This document shows, piece after piece, positions 10,883 to 22,530 of a DNA stretch of 64,000 bases. Position numbers and translations under genes: made by a program. Location of the stretch: positions 46,468,323 through 46,532,322 of the forward strand of contig NC_053398.1 of NCBI RefSeq assembly GCF_905171765.1, read 5' to 3'. The DNA is from Bufo bufo (Eukaryota; Chordata; Amphibia; Anura; Bufonidae). The notes beneath the pieces are model-generated. The model saw only the letters and a program-made list of their open reading frames with translations. It searched no databases and was not told where the DNA came from. Position 1 is the first letter of the stretch, and each line of letters starts with the position of its first letter.

Positions 10883-10954
10883 GGGGAAATCACCAGATGA
10901 AAGTTTTGCTGAAACGCGCGTCTGGGGTTACAGTTCTCCTGAGGTGATTTCCCC
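10883..10954 (+). ncRNA. Degenerate hammerhead-ribozyme-like motif of a PLE fragment
   Basis: An outer stem ggggaaatcacc / ggtgatttcccc encloses GATGA, a short hairpin aagttttgct, GAAAC and GCGCGTC followed by tgg. The order GATGA-stem-GAAAC-GTC-tgg matches the hammerhead motif at 59.7 kb, but the core CT before GATGA is missing, so cleavage activity is unlikely. Downstream sequence to 11190, resuming after the Tc1 insertion at 12748-12810, looks like the rest of the PLE insertion. Confidence 0.5.
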
Positions 10955-11192
10955 ATTAATGGGTATGTGATAGATTGATGTTACATTCTGTATGAGGGAT
11001 GGTTTTTGTGTATAGATTTTTATGCATTGTGATGCACTAGCATTTACTTGATACGTTTGACCATCTATTTACCCTTGGTCAAGGAATGTATAATTATTGC
11101 ATCCCTCCCCCTTTATATGAGATTTGTACTTATGTAAACCGCACACATTTGTCTTGATGTATTTTGTCTCTATTTTTATCATGTCTTGTATA

Positions 11193-12745
11193 CAGTCAGG
11201 TCCATAAATATTGGGACATCAACACAATTCTAACATTTTTGGCTCTATACACCACCACAATGGATTTGAAATATAAGAAACAAGATGTGCTTTAACTGTA
11301 GACAGTCAGCTTTAATTTGAGGGTATTTACATCCAAATCAGGTGAACAGTGTAGGAATTACAACAGTTTGCATATGTGCCTCCCACTTGTTAAGGGACCA
11401 AAAGTAATGGGATAGAATAATAATCATAACTCAAACTTTCACTTTTTAATACTTGGTTGCAAATCCTTTGCAGTCAATTACAGCCTGAAGTCTGGAACGC
11501 ATAGACATCACCAGACGATGTGTTTCATCCCTGGTGAAGCTCTGCCAGGCCTCTACTGCAACTGTCTTCAGTTCCTGCTTGTTCTTGGGGCATTTTCCCT
11601 TCAGTTTTGTCTTCAGCAAGTGAAATGCATGCTCGATCGGATTCAGGTCAGGAGATTGACTTGGCCATTGCATAACATTCTACTTCTTTCCCTTAAAAAA
11701 CTCTTTGGTTACTTTTGTAGTATGCTTTGGGTCATTGTCCATCTGCACTGTGAAGCGCCGTTTAGCGCCGAGTTCTGAAGCATTTGGCTGAATATGAGCA
11801 GATAATATTGCCCGAAACACTTCAGAATTCATCCTGCTGCTTTTGTCAGCAGTCACATCATCAATAAATACAAGAGAGCCAGTTCCATTGGCAGCCATAC
11901 ATGCCCACGCCATGACACTATCACCACCATGCTTCACTGATGAGGTGGTATGCTTAGGATCATGAGCAGTTCCTTTCCTTCTCCATACTCTTCTCTTCCC
12001 ATGACTCTGGTACAAGTTGATCTTGGTCTCATCTGTCCATAGGATGTTGTTCCAGAACTGTGAAGGCTTTTTTAGATGTCGTTTGGCAAACTCTAATCTG
12101 GCCTTCCTGTTTTTGAGGCTCACCAATGGTTTACATCTTGTGGTGAACCCTCTGTATTCACTCTGGTGAAGTCTTCTCTTGTTTGTTGACTTTGACACAC
12201 ATACACCTACCTCCTGGAGAGTGTTCTTGATCTGGCCAACTGTTGTGAAGGGTGTTTTCTTCACCAGGGAAAGAATTCTTGTTTTGGCCACGCCTAATGT
12301 TTTTGCTATCTCTCTGATGGGTTTGTTTTGTTTTTTCAGCCTAATGATGGCTTGCTTCACTGATAGTGACAGCTCTTTGGATCTCATCTTGAGAGTTGAC
12401 AGCAACAGATTCCAAATGCAAATAGCAGACTGGAAATGAACTCTGGACCTTTTATCTGCTCATTGTAATTGGGATAATGAGGGAATAACACAGACCTGGC
12501 CATGGAACAGCTAAGAAGCCAATTGTCCCATTACTTTTGGTCCCTTAACAAGTGGGAGGCACATATGCAAACTGTTGTAATTCCTACACCGTTCACCTGA
12601 TTTGGATGTAAATACCCTCAAATTAAAGCTGACAGTCTGCCGTTAAAGCACATCTTGTTTGTTTCATTTCAAATCCATTGTGGTGGTGTATAGAGCCAAA
12701 AATTTTACAATTGTGTCAATGTCCCAATATTTATGGACCTGACTG
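11193..12745 (-). mobile_element. Tc1/mariner transposon, DD34E, nearly complete (1553 bp)
   Basis: It is flanked by TA at 11191 and 12746. Terminal inverted repeats begin CAGTCAGGTCCATAAATATT at both ends and extend roughly 200 nt with inner matching blocks (ttacttttggtcccttaaca). It encodes the transposase described at 12405-11446 and is inserted in a PLE-derived fragment. Confidence 0.93.
11446..12405 (-). pseudogene. Tc1-type transposase with a single in-frame stop
   Basis: The reading frame runs 320 codons from ATG at 12405. An N-terminal helix-turn-helix region (KQAIIRLKKQNKPIREIAK) is followed by a second HTH, and the DDE domain has ILWTDETKINL (first Asp), VQMDNDPKHT (second Asp) and SPDLNPIEH (Glu), with DD34E spacing when the stop is counted as a residue. 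The sole defect seen is an in-frame TAG at 11682-11680, where relatives usually have Trp, immediately before NVMQWPSQ. It is otherwise full length and ends at ATKY. Confidence 0.92.
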
Positions 12746-12747
12746 TA

Positions 12748-13583
12748 TATATACTTAATAAAGATTATTATTTATTTGGAGCCTTCTTAGACTCAGCTTT
12801 TTTGTATAGGTGTATAAGTATTAGAATGTATTGGCTCCGATGAGCCGAAGTTATTGCTTCGTGAAGTCTAGCGAGTAGTACCAAACTTTGCGAGTTCGGG
12901 TACTCTGAGCCGAACCCGAACTTTGCTGGAAAAGTTAGAGTTCGGGCATTTAATAAAGCTTTTGAAAGGGTGCAGGGCAACCAATTAAGAAGCTTTTAAG
13001 CTGTGGGCACTTAGAAGCCATCACAGTTAGTTTGGCGGGTGACATATACCCATTTTTGGTGTGAGATACACGTGCACTGCCTATTTGAAAGGGAAATTAA
13101 TATAGTTAATTCGTCTTTTAGTTCGGTGGGTGACCTCAAAGAATGAGGAGAGGATCAAATAATGGACCTGGTGCTGGTGGAGCTCCTGTTGCAGGGAGAG
13201 GACGTGGTTGATCAGGTGCACGTAGGCGACAGGATGTTTAGCGTCATTTTGTAGGCCCAAATACCGGTGCACGAATGGTGAGGCCAAAACAAGTAGAGGC
13301 GGTAGTAGATTGGGTGGCTGACAGTGCCTTCCGTTCCTTCACATTGTCTCCCACCCGGTTCCCTGTTGAAAGCGCAGAGTTGGCACCTGCAGCCCATTGT
13401 CATTTGTTTCATCTGAAGTCGATTCGCTCATCCCTAGTTATAAACATTCAACATGTGCAGAGTTCATAAATATGTTTAAATTTACAAAAACAGCAGAACT
13501 GGAAACACAAAAATCTGGTTTTAAGCTGGAAATTTAAAAAATAAAAAAAGGAAAAATGTATAAAATACAGAGACTACAGTCAT
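12748..13583. other. PLE tail remnant and unassigned intron sequence
   Basis: Positions 12748-12810 continue the PLE-type fragment interrupted by the Tc1. A ccgaacccgaac-type block (12880-12960) resembles a dispersed sequence at 40590-40660. Nothing coding is recognised. Confidence 0.35.
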
Positions 13584-13624
13584 TATATATATATATATAT
13601 ATATAATATATATATATATATATA
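13584..13624. repeat. AT dinucleotide microsatellite
   Basis: About 40 nt of (AT)n with one phase shift. Confidence 0.95.
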
Positions 13625-14185
13625 AAAGAGCACCTAAATATTTCCTGACTGCAGCTGCCTTGGACTGTTGACAAGCATGTCCACTTTTGGGTAACTTTGT
13701 GACAAAATGGATTTTTAAAAAACCTGTATCGAGGCAAACATTTGCACCTAAAACTCATATTCAAGCAGAAGTTTGCACATAAAAAAAACTATTGTAAAAA
13801 TATTATATTGAGGGAAGCAGAGCTCATATATACCACAAATGTATACATCAATGAGCTTGTTCTCTTAAAAAACTGGAACAGAGGCCATGCAATATATGGT
13901 AATCATCCACATGTGTTAAAAATGTATACTGCACATGGCAGCCAGTTTCTGTTACCAAAATGTATATTTTCTGAGCATAAAACATACTGTGTATAAAAAT
14001 ATAACCTACACACAAACACCTTCATGAAACGTCACAGTAAAGCGCGATTAGCAAAAATTCGTACTCTAGCAGATACCATATCCAAATAAAGTATTGTCTG
14101 CAAAAAACTGTATGTAAGGACTTCATTCAATGCTGCATGCGTGAAAGAAATCCAAAAACTGCAAAAATACGCCAATTTTTGCATG

Positions 14186-14305
14186 CAAGTATAGGAAATT
14201 ATGTAGTTTCATGTTCTCTGAACTCCCACAGAAGTGAACAGAGCATGGTGGGAGTTGTAGTTTCACAACAGCTGGAGTGCCAAAGGTTGCCGATTCCTGG
14301 TCAAG
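14186..14305. mobile_element. Half copy of the short hAT-type MITE
   Basis: It carries ggagttgtagtttcacaaca and gctggagtgccaaaggttgc, matching the right half of the MITE at 6425-6582. The left terminus is not evident. Confidence 0.5.
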
Positions 14306-14849
14306 GTCATGGCATCAATCAATGGCCTAATGGTGCAGGGGGGAAGGGGGGGGGGGGATTAGATGAGCAAACCGTTATCTTCACATCCTTTTCTGGAAAT
14401 AAAAAAGAACCCCATATGTGACAGAGAGCAAGTATGCTCTCTGATCAAAGGGTGGTGCAGGTTGATAACAGGCACAGAAGTCCATGTTACCTTCTCCCTG
14501 GGGACATGTACAGTTACACTGGAAGAGAGAAGGATCTGTGTCTCTTGCCTCCTGTAACCTGTGAACATGTCCCCCACTCCTCCTCCACGCTTGGTGACAT
14601 CTCACCTGGCTGTAGGTGGAGAGCTGGAGGTATATGCAGCTTTTAATGAGACCCCATTCTAAGTGCTCTAACTCATGAGTTAACTGAGATTGTCAACAAG
14701 ATCTGTCTTGAATTACACAGCCTGAGATACAGCTGTCAGTAGCCAGGACGTATCAGGATAAGTCCTTGGCTACTGAATTTCCACTCTGCAAGGACATATG
14801 AGATATTATATTTAGATCAAAAATTTATGATATTATATTACAGATATTG

Positions 14850-14992
14850 GCGGAAGTTTATCAAAACTAATGCAAAGAAAAAGTGAAGCCGTTATCCATA
14901 GCACCCAATCGGGCTGCTTTCATTTCCCAAGCGGTGACTATGGGCACCTGCTCCACTTTCCCTTTGCATTAGTTATTTTGTGCTTTTCTTGT
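14850..14992. repeat. Dispersed short palindromic repeat
   Basis: Inverted ends aaaactaatgcaaag / ctttgcattagtt surround an imperfect palindrome (ccatagcacccaatcgggct / gtgactatgggcacc). A relative lies at 19614-19768. Confidence 0.55.
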
Positions 14993-15752
14993 AAATTGTA
15001 TATTGCAAAATACTGTAAATAGATATCACAAAGACACAAACGATCTTCAGAAATCGGGCTCCGTAACATTCCTTCACGGCTTGCTACACGTATAATGTTC
15101 CGTTCAGGCGGCACTAGTTAAGATAAACTACTTATATCAGACTGTCATACAGATTATAAACGACCTTTCATACTAGCCTAGTCATTTTGTGAACTGAAGC
15201 ATGTTACCTCAGCCACTTTCTCATCATGACACGGACATGTCATGCTATGAAAAATGGCAGCCTGCATTATATGCTAATGTAACCTGGTGACTTTTATGGT
15301 AGAATGGAGGAGTGAATGGCGTGTGCCTCCAATCTCTTTTCCTATTAAGTAGATAACAATTACCCCTTTTTCTGTTCGTTATTTTATGATTTCCTTGTTC
15401 TGATTCAAATAGTTTTCATCTGACAGGCCACTAATCCATCTCTACTGCTAATGAGGGGTTAATGTAGCCTATGGTGTCCTTGGTAGTTGCCCTTTCTTCT
15501 AAGTCATGGTGGACCACCAGAAAAGCATTAGGCCTCATCTACACAAGTATACAGCTTCATACAGCCTTCAATTTGTATAGAGCTGTAAAATGGCACATGA
15601 ACGCTTCTACGGGGGCCTACTATACCTTCCATGTGCGTCTGATTTATAGATGGAAGTTTTATCTGTCAGATTCTGGATGAATATCACACTCCACTGAAAG
15701 CCATAGTATGTAGATACTAGGCACTAAACGTCTTAACACCAGGTGATGGTGG

Positions 15753-16387
15753 TGTAATGACCGGCGTCACGCAAAGGGAGGGAAATGGGAAGGCCCTGTC
15801 CAAGGGAGAGGGAAAGGTGGTGACCCCTAACTCACCTTGAGGCTGGCACCTGACTGCCCTGACGTCCCTAGACGGGTTCCTCACCCGTACGCCGATCACG
15901 TGCCTAAACCCTGGCTTTCCCTAAGAAGACGGCGGTGGGATCACTAGTCCGCACCACTGACACTAAAAGGAAAACACCAAGGAGAGGACAGACAATACAG
16001 ACAAACATATAATCCCAGGTGGGCGACAACAGCAGACCACAAAGGCCCAACAGGGATCCGGAGGGTGACGTTCTGGAACAACAACCAGGGAACACAACTA
16101 CACAGCTCCAGTGGGTCAGTATAGAAGTCCAGGCAGGAAGCTCTATATCTGGCAACCAGAGAAGTGGGAGATGGGAATATAAGGAGGTTGGGAGTGCTGG
16201 ACAAGAGACAGCTGAGGAGAAGGAGCTACGGATCCCTGAGTGAGCCAAAAAGGGTTGCAAGGCAAACCCAGAAAGCTACCATTAAGAAACAGCACTATTT
16301 TTATACATAGAGCGCGCAGCCACCCGCTGCGACTTCCTGACCCCGGGTATAACGGAGTCAGGCGTGGCTCTTGACACCCTCGTGACA
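15753..16387 (-). repeat. 3' LTR of the gypsy element
   Basis: It has TG...CA ends. Positions 16040-16387 are nearly identical to the remnant of the other LTR at about 17660-17991, suggesting a fairly young insertion. Confidence 0.88.
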
Positions 16388-16493
16388 GTACCCCCCTCTC
16401 TACGAGGGGCCTCCGGACACTCAGGACTAGGTCTCTTAGGATGAGAGGCATGAAAAGCCCGAACTAACCTGTCGGCGTTTACCTCAGACGCGT

Positions 16494-17660
16494 TTACCTC
16501 ATTCTTTCCTCGGGACCGTAACACCTCCAATGCACCAGATATTGAAGAGAGCGGCGGACCCGACGAGAATCAACAATTCTGGATATTTGAAACTCTAGAT
16601 TACCATCCACAACAACAGGAGGGGGTGGCAGCGGTGACGGTTCTAGAGGTGGAACATACTTCTTGAGTAACGACTTATGGAAGACGTTATGGATTTTAAA
16701 AGTCTGAGGTAGCTCCAGGCGAAAAGCCACGGGGTTAAAGATGGCTACTATTTTGTAAGGGCCAATGAACCTAGGACCCAGTTTCCAAGAGGGAACCTTT
16801 AGTTTAATATTCCTAGTAGACAACCACACATAGTCATTCACTCCTAGGTCCGGACCTGGTGACCGTCTCTTATCAGCAATGCATTTATATTTACCTCCCA
16901 TATTTTTCAAGTTAGCTTGCACTTTCTGCCATACAGAGGAAAGAGATGACGAAAACCGTTCCTCTTCAGGAACCCCAGAAGACCCCCCCCTCTTTGAAAG
17001 TACAGAATTGGGGATGAAAACCATATGCACCAAGAAATGGTGACTTACCAGTGGATTCCTGACGGCGATTATTTATGGCAAACTCGGCTAACGGTAAATA
17101 TGATGATCACACCTCCTGGTTCTCAGACACAAAACACCTTAGATATGTCTCAAGGTTTTGGTTGGTACGCTCAGTCTGTCCATTCGACTGAGGATGGAAA
17201 GCCGAGGAAAAGGACAAGTGTACCCCCAAACGGGAACAAAAAGCTTTCCAAAATTTAGAAATAAACTGGGTTCCCCGATCCGAAACAACATCAGAAGGGA
17301 CCCCGTGAAGCTTCGCGATTTCACTGATGAATACCTGAGCAAGAGTCTTAGCATTAGGTAGTGCGGGTAACGCAATGAAGTGTACCATTTTGCTAAACCT
17401 GTCCACTACTACCAAGATAACTGTTTTACCCGCAGACAAGGGTAAGTCAGTGATAAAATGCATTGACAGATGTGTCCATGCCCTATTGGGAATGACAAGT
17501 GGCAATAAAGACCCTGCAGGACGTGTATGAGAGACTTTCGCGCGCGCACAAGTAGAACAAGAAGACACAAAATCAATTACATCCTGACACAACCTTGGCC
17601 ACCAAAAACGACGAGACAATAGCTCCAAGGTTGCTTTACTACCCGGGTGCCCAGCAGGGA
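16494..17660 (-). pseudogene. Ty3/gypsy integrase with chromodomain (broken)
   Basis: From 17655 downward the frame has the H-H-C-C finger (ends CSTCARAKVSHTRP), the core with MHFITDLP (first Asp), SDRGTQFISKFW (second Asp) and QSNGQTERTN (Glu). An in-frame TGA follows ENQEV, and a frameshift lies near 17000. A second frame (17033-16494) holds the GPFKI-type domain (LGPRFIGPYKIVAIFN) and a chromodomain (ISRIVDSRR..LQYLVHWRCYG). The chromodomain places it among chromoviruses. The first about 55 residues of the open frame come from the LTR, not from pol. Confidence 0.9.
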
Positions 17661-17997
17661 TCAGGAGGGTAACGTTCTGGAACAACAACCAGGGAACACA
17701 GCTACACAGCTCCAGTGGGTCAGTATAGAAGTCCAGGCAGGAAGCTCTATATCTGGCAACCAGAGAAGTGGGAGAGGGGAATATAAGGAGGTTGGGAGTG
17801 CTGGACAAGAGACAGCTGAGGAGAAGGAGCTACGGATCCCTGAGTGAGCCAAAAAGGGTTGCAAGGCAAACCCAGAAAGCTACCATTAAGAAACAGCACT
17901 ATTTTTATACATAGAGCGCGCAGCCACCCGCTGCGACTTCCTGACCCCGGGTATAACGGAGTCAGGCGTGGCTCTTGAAACCCTCGTGACAGGTGGT

Positions 17998-18420
17998 CTC
18001 CAATCAGTCCTGACGAGACTCCTTTTTTACCCTGATCCACCTCACTTGTCAGTGACAGATCTACAACTTCACTGGATGGTTCAGTAAAACTATGAAATAT
18101 CTGTGCAGGTATAGCCATAGGGAATACAACAGTAGCAGTCATGCACAGGGTGTAGCTATAGGGGGTACAGCGGTAGCAGTCACTCACATGCCCTGAGAGG
18201 GCCCAAAGAACCATTTGTCACATAGGAAGACACCAGGATTAGAAATACCATGCAATGGTCAATGACTCGTAGGTAACTTCCTCTCTGATCAGAGTCGTTC
18301 TTTCTCCTAATCTTCTCCATCTGGTCCAGATCTCTATGACTTATGTAGGCTCTTCCGTACTTACATCTTTGGCTCCTCATTATTTCGTATCTCTATCCGC
18401 TATACTAAGACAACCTCCTC
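17998..18420. other. Intron sequence with a short direct repeat
   Basis: Two imperfect copies of a roughly 47-nt unit (tatagccatagggaatacaa and tagctatagggggtacagcg) lie at 18110-18185. Nothing else is recognised. Confidence 0.4.
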
Positions 18421-19290
18421 CTAGGGCCACACACTGTGCCACCTTGAATTTTACAAGAGCCATATGTGCCCACTGCAAATTAATTTTATACATTGCACTA
18501 CCTGAAAATAGTATCGCAAACTGTGCCTCTTGAATATATTACTGCCATAGATTTAAAAAGTAGGGCTAGAAACTGTGCCTCCTAATAGTAACGTGACACG
18601 GTGCCCTCTGAATTTAATAGTCACACACTGTTCCCCCCTGAATATAAGGCCTCATGCATACGCCCGTTGATTGGCCATTCCGTGCATTGGGGACCGCAAT
18701 TTGCTTTTTGTGGGCCGCAATACAGGCATGGCTGCGCAACGGCCGTGTGCATGAGCCCTAGTACTGATACACACTGATATAAATAGTGCCGCAAACTGTG
18801 CCCTCTAATTATAATCTCAAACACGGTGCCCCCTAATTATAACATCAGACACTGTGCTCCCTGAATATAATGTTGCACACTGTTCCTCAAACTTTTCCCC
18901 CTCCTTATAATGTCAGACAATGTACCCCGGGGGGGGGGAGCTGGGAACTTAAAGGGGCCCTGGGAAAAAAATGCTAAAAGTGGTCCCGTTTTGTAGTTGG
19001 GTACAAATTGATGGAAGGCAGAGCCAGCAATACCCTATTGTGGCAGATTATACCACCCCAACAGAGTCAAATACCACAGTCCATCACAAAATACTGCCAG
19101 CAGCACAAAATACATCCCCAAAAACTCTGCCGTGGTGTACCAAAATATAATAATGTCACACACAAACTGTGCCCCCTGAATGCCGTAGTACAATATACTA
19201 TGAATCTGGAAAAATAGTAGTGCCATACGCTGAGCCCTTATGAAAATAGTGCCACAGACCCCACTGAAAATATTTTGCCTTTTTTTTTTT
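18420..19290. repeat. Degenerate tandem repeat, unit about 40-45 nt
   Basis: Repeated units read roughly 'cactgtgccccctgaatataatg' with drift. The same kind of unit recurs at 25650-26110 and inside the hAT element at 57.3-57.8 and 62.9-63.2 kb. It is interrupted by a short Harbinger-type MITE at 18648-18758. Confidence 0.6.
18648..18758. mobile_element. Short PIF/Harbinger-type MITE
   Basis: Ends GGCCTCATGCATACG and the complement of CGTGTGCATGAGCCC, flanked by TAA and TAG. It is about 110 bp. Confidence 0.6.
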
Positions 19291-19613
19291 CCAGGGCCAC
19301 TTTTAGTTTCTTGCTGGCAATCACAGAGCTGCTGGGTCTTAGTAGACTCTGATCAGCTCTGCTGTGTATGAAGGGGCATGCCCATAGGTTAGAGGTCACA
19401 ATACTTGGCTTGCCCAGGGTGCTGGCAACCTACACTACAGCACTACCCCCAATATCAAGTAACTTTCCCTTCAGTAGCTGAGACCATTGCTGGAAGAAGG
19501 TGGGGGGTGCTTCAATTTTTACTCTTAGGCGGTATGGCATCTACAGCTATGACAATCTAAACAAGACTGGGATTGTAGTGTTAGCCGCCATACGGCCAGA
19601 GATACAGGAAGTG

Positions 19614-19768
19614 GTGTAAAGGAAAACTGGCTTAGTGGCTTAGCAACCAATTAGATCCCACCATTCATTTTCCAAAGGAGCTGTGAAAAATGAAAGATGG
19701 AATCTGATTGGTTGATGTGGGCCACTAAGCCAGTTTCCTTTACATTAGTTTTGATAAATCTCCTCCAC
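19614..19768. repeat. Dispersed palindromic repeat
   Basis: Inverted ends gtaaaggaaaactggcttag / ctaagccagtttcctttac enclose a ccaccattcattttcc / aaaatgaaagatgg core. It is related to 14850-14992. Confidence 0.7.
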
Positions 19769-19970
19769 AGTCTTTAGAAACCGAGTTGAGAGTAGGCTCT
19801 CCAAGTAATACCTGCAGATCGCATTCTCTTGTTTTAAAGCTTAGACTGCTATACAGCCTGAGACAGAGCAGGTTTAACAGTCCTCCTTCAGTCAGCTATA
19901 GCTGTATCCAGTTTGGAGGACTAGAGGTTGCCGGAGCATACTTGCTCTGTGTCACATATGGAAAGCCTTA

Positions 19971-20431
19971 GGCCACTTTCACACGAGCATGTTTTCCGCG
20001 CGGGTGCAATGCGTGTCGTGAACGCATAGCACCCGCACTGAATCCTGACCCGTTTATTTCAATTGGCCTATGTACATGAGTGTTTTTTGGTTTTTTTTCA
20101 CCCAACAGTTCAGCGTTGCGTGAAAAACGCAGCATGTTTTATATTCTGCGTTTTTCACGCAGCCCTGGCCCCATAGAAATGAATGGGGCTTCAGTGAAAA
20201 ACGCATTGCATCCGGAAGCAATGCGTTTTTCACTGATGGTTGCTAAGAGATGTTGTTTGTAAACCTTCAGTTTTTTATCATGTGTAGGAAAAACACATCA
20301 AAACGCATTGCACCTGCGCGGAAAAAACTGAACGCAATCGCAAACAAAACTGACTAAACTTGCTTGCAAAATGGTGCGAGTTTCTCTGAACGCAACTTGA
20401 GCTAATCCGTATCGTTCGTGTGAAAGAGGCC
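19971..20431. mobile_element. PIF/Harbinger-type MITE (461 bp)
   Basis: TTA flanks both sides, with ends GGCCACTTTCACACGAGC and the complement of CGTTCGTGTGAAAGAGGCC. Interior ggtgaaaaacgcattgca-type blocks are inverted. The copy at 33090-33563 is the same family in opposite orientation. Confidence 0.8.
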
Positions 20432-20846
20432 TTAGGGTCTATTTTCCATAAAAAGAGTGAAAAAATGAGCGCTTTCCCATCTAATCAACCCTTTTGCACC
20501 TAATTAGGCCGTTTATTGACGCCAAGACCCAGACATTTACAGGTGTCTGGGTCACAGTGTAAAAAAAGTCACACCAAAAAATAAAGTTTACATTTTACAC
20601 TGTACCTATCCCTTGCTTTTTTCTGCTAGGCTTTATTCACACATCAGTGTTCCATCAGTGATTGTGAGCAAAAACTAGGATTGGGGGTTACACGCAGATA
20701 AAGTATAAGGGAAAGATCTGCATCGGTTCCGTGTTTAGACCCACACCTGGTTTTGGCTCAAAATCACTGATCGAACACTGGGGCCTAGTGCACACTTCAG
20801 TGATTTTTAAACCAAAACCCGGAATGGAGCCTCCATCGATAAGATA

Positions 20847-22432
20847 CAGGTTCTTCTCAAAAAATTAGCATATTGTGATAAAGTTCATTATTTTCTGTAA
20901 TGTACTGATAAACATTAGACTTTCATATATTTTAGATTCATTACACACAACTGAAGTAGTTCAAGCCTTTTCTTGTTTTAATATTGATGATTTTGGCATA
21001 CACCTCATGAAAACCCAAAATTCCTATCTCAAAAAATTAGCATATTTCATCTGACCAATAAAAGAAAAGTGTTTTTAATACAAAAATAGTTAACCTTCAA
21101 ATAATTAAGTTCAGTTATGCACTCAATACTTGGTCGGGAATCCTTTTGCAGAAATGACTGCTTCAATGCGGCGTGGCATGGAGGCAATCAGCCTGTGGCA
21201 CTGCTGAGGTGTTATGGAGGCCCAGGATGCTTCGATAGCGGCCTTAAGCTCATCCAGAGTGTTGGGTCTTGCGTCTCTCAACTTTCTCTATGGGGTTCAG
21301 GTCAGGAGAGTTGGCAGGCCAATTGAGCACAGTAATACCATGGTCAGTAAACCATTTACCAGTGGTTTTGGCACTGTGAGCAGGTGCCAGGTCGTGCTGA
21401 AAAATGAAATCTTCATCTCCATAAAGCTTTTCAGCAGAGGGAAGCATGAAGTGCTCCAAAATCTCCTGATAGCTAGCTGCATTGACCCTGCCCTTGATAA
21501 AACACAGTGGACCAACACCAGCAGCTGACATGGCACCCCAGACCATCACTGACTGTGGGTACTTGACACTGGACTTCAGGCATTTTGGCATTTCCCTCTC
21601 CCCAGTCTTCCTCCAGACTCTGGCACCTTGATTTCCGAATGACATGCAAAATTTGCTTTCATCCGAAAAAAGTACTTTGGACCACTGAGCAACAGTCCAG
21701 TGCTGCTTCTCTGTAGCCCAGGTCAGGTGCTTCTGCCGCTGTTTCTGGTTCAAAAGTGGCTTGACCTGGGGAATGCGGCACCTGTAGCCCATTTCCTGCA
21801 CACGCCTGTACACGGTGGCTCTGGATGTTTCTACTCCAGACTCAGTCCACTGCTTCCGCAGGTCCCCCAAGGTCTGGAATCGGTCCTTCGCCACAATCTT
21901 CCTCAGGGTCCGGTCACCACTTCTCGTTGTGCAGCGTTTTCTGCCACACTTTTTCCTTCCCACAGACTTCCCACTGAGGTGCCTTGATACAGCACTCTGG
22001 GAACAGCCTATTCGTTCAGAAATTTCTTTCTGTGTCTTACCCTCTTGCTTGAGGGTGTCAATGATGGCCTTCTGGACAGCAGTCAGGTCGGCAGTCTTAC
22101 CCATGATTGCGGTTTTGAGTAATGAACCAGGCTGGGAGTTTTTAAAAGCCTCAGGAATCTTTTGCAGGTGTTTAGAGTTAATTAGTTGATTCAGATGATT
22201 AGGTTAATAGCTCGTTTAGAGAACCTTTTCATGATATGCTAATTTTTTGAGATAGGAATTTTGGGTTTTCATGAGCTGTATGCCAAAATTATCAATATTA
22301 AAACAAGAAAAGGTTTGAACTACTTCAGTTGTGTGTAATGAATCTAAAATATATGAAAGTCTAATGTTTATCAGTACATTACAGAAGATAATGAACTTTA
22401 TCACAATATGCAATTTTTTTTAGAAGAACCTG
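20847..22432 (-). mobile_element. Tc1/mariner transposon, DD34E (1586 bp)
   Basis: It is flanked by TA (20845 and 22433). The inverted ends begin CAGGTTCTTCT and continue for more than 150 nt with high identity (attagcatattgtgataaag). It encodes the broken transposase at 22104-21123. Confidence 0.93.
21123..22104 (-). pseudogene. Tc1-type transposase, deleted at the catalytic Glu region
   Basis: From ATG at 22104 (MGKTADLTAVQKAIIDTLKQ) the frame is open for 284 codons. It includes two HTH segments, a GRKR AT-hook-like stretch, KVLFSDESKF (first Asp), FQHDLAPAH (second Asp) and SPDLNPIE (Glu, DD34E). Just after the Glu a small deletion removes the usual NLWG segment and shifts frame. The C-terminal end (GFPTKY) is readable in another frame down to 21123. 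Confidence 0.9.
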
Positions 22433-22530
22433 TAGATTCGAAAGATCTGCACCTGTTCTATGTTTTGGACCCACACCTTGTTTTGGCTGGAAATCTCTGA
22501 CCAATACTGAATTGTGAACTAGGCCTGATT

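Larger units (their letters stand above)
15753..17991 (-). mobile_element. Ty3/gypsy chromovirus LTR retrotransposon, internally deleted
   Basis: A 5-bp duplication ggtgg lies at 15748-15752 and 17992-17996. A complete LTR occupies 15753-16387 (reading TGTCACGAGG...GTCATTACA on the - strand), preceded by a G-rich polypurine tract at about 16389-16402. The other LTR survives only as 17991 to about 17660. It is joined directly to the integrase zinc-finger region, removing gag, protease, RT and RNase H. The join lies at a shared cagggatc-like sequence. Confidence 0.9.
20793..22530. mobile_element. MITE split by a Tc1 element
   Basis: The left part ggcctagtgcacacttcag (20783 on) matches the complement of the right end tgaattgtgaactaggcc (about 22508-22525). 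The inner sequences aagatctgcacctgttc occur beside the Tc1. Boundaries are approximate. Confidence 0.5.

Noticed and set aside
15904..16260. Hydrophobic open frames in the gypsy LTR region as membrane proteins
   Set aside because: They sit in LTR sequence that is duplicated at 17.66-17.99 kb and have no other support.
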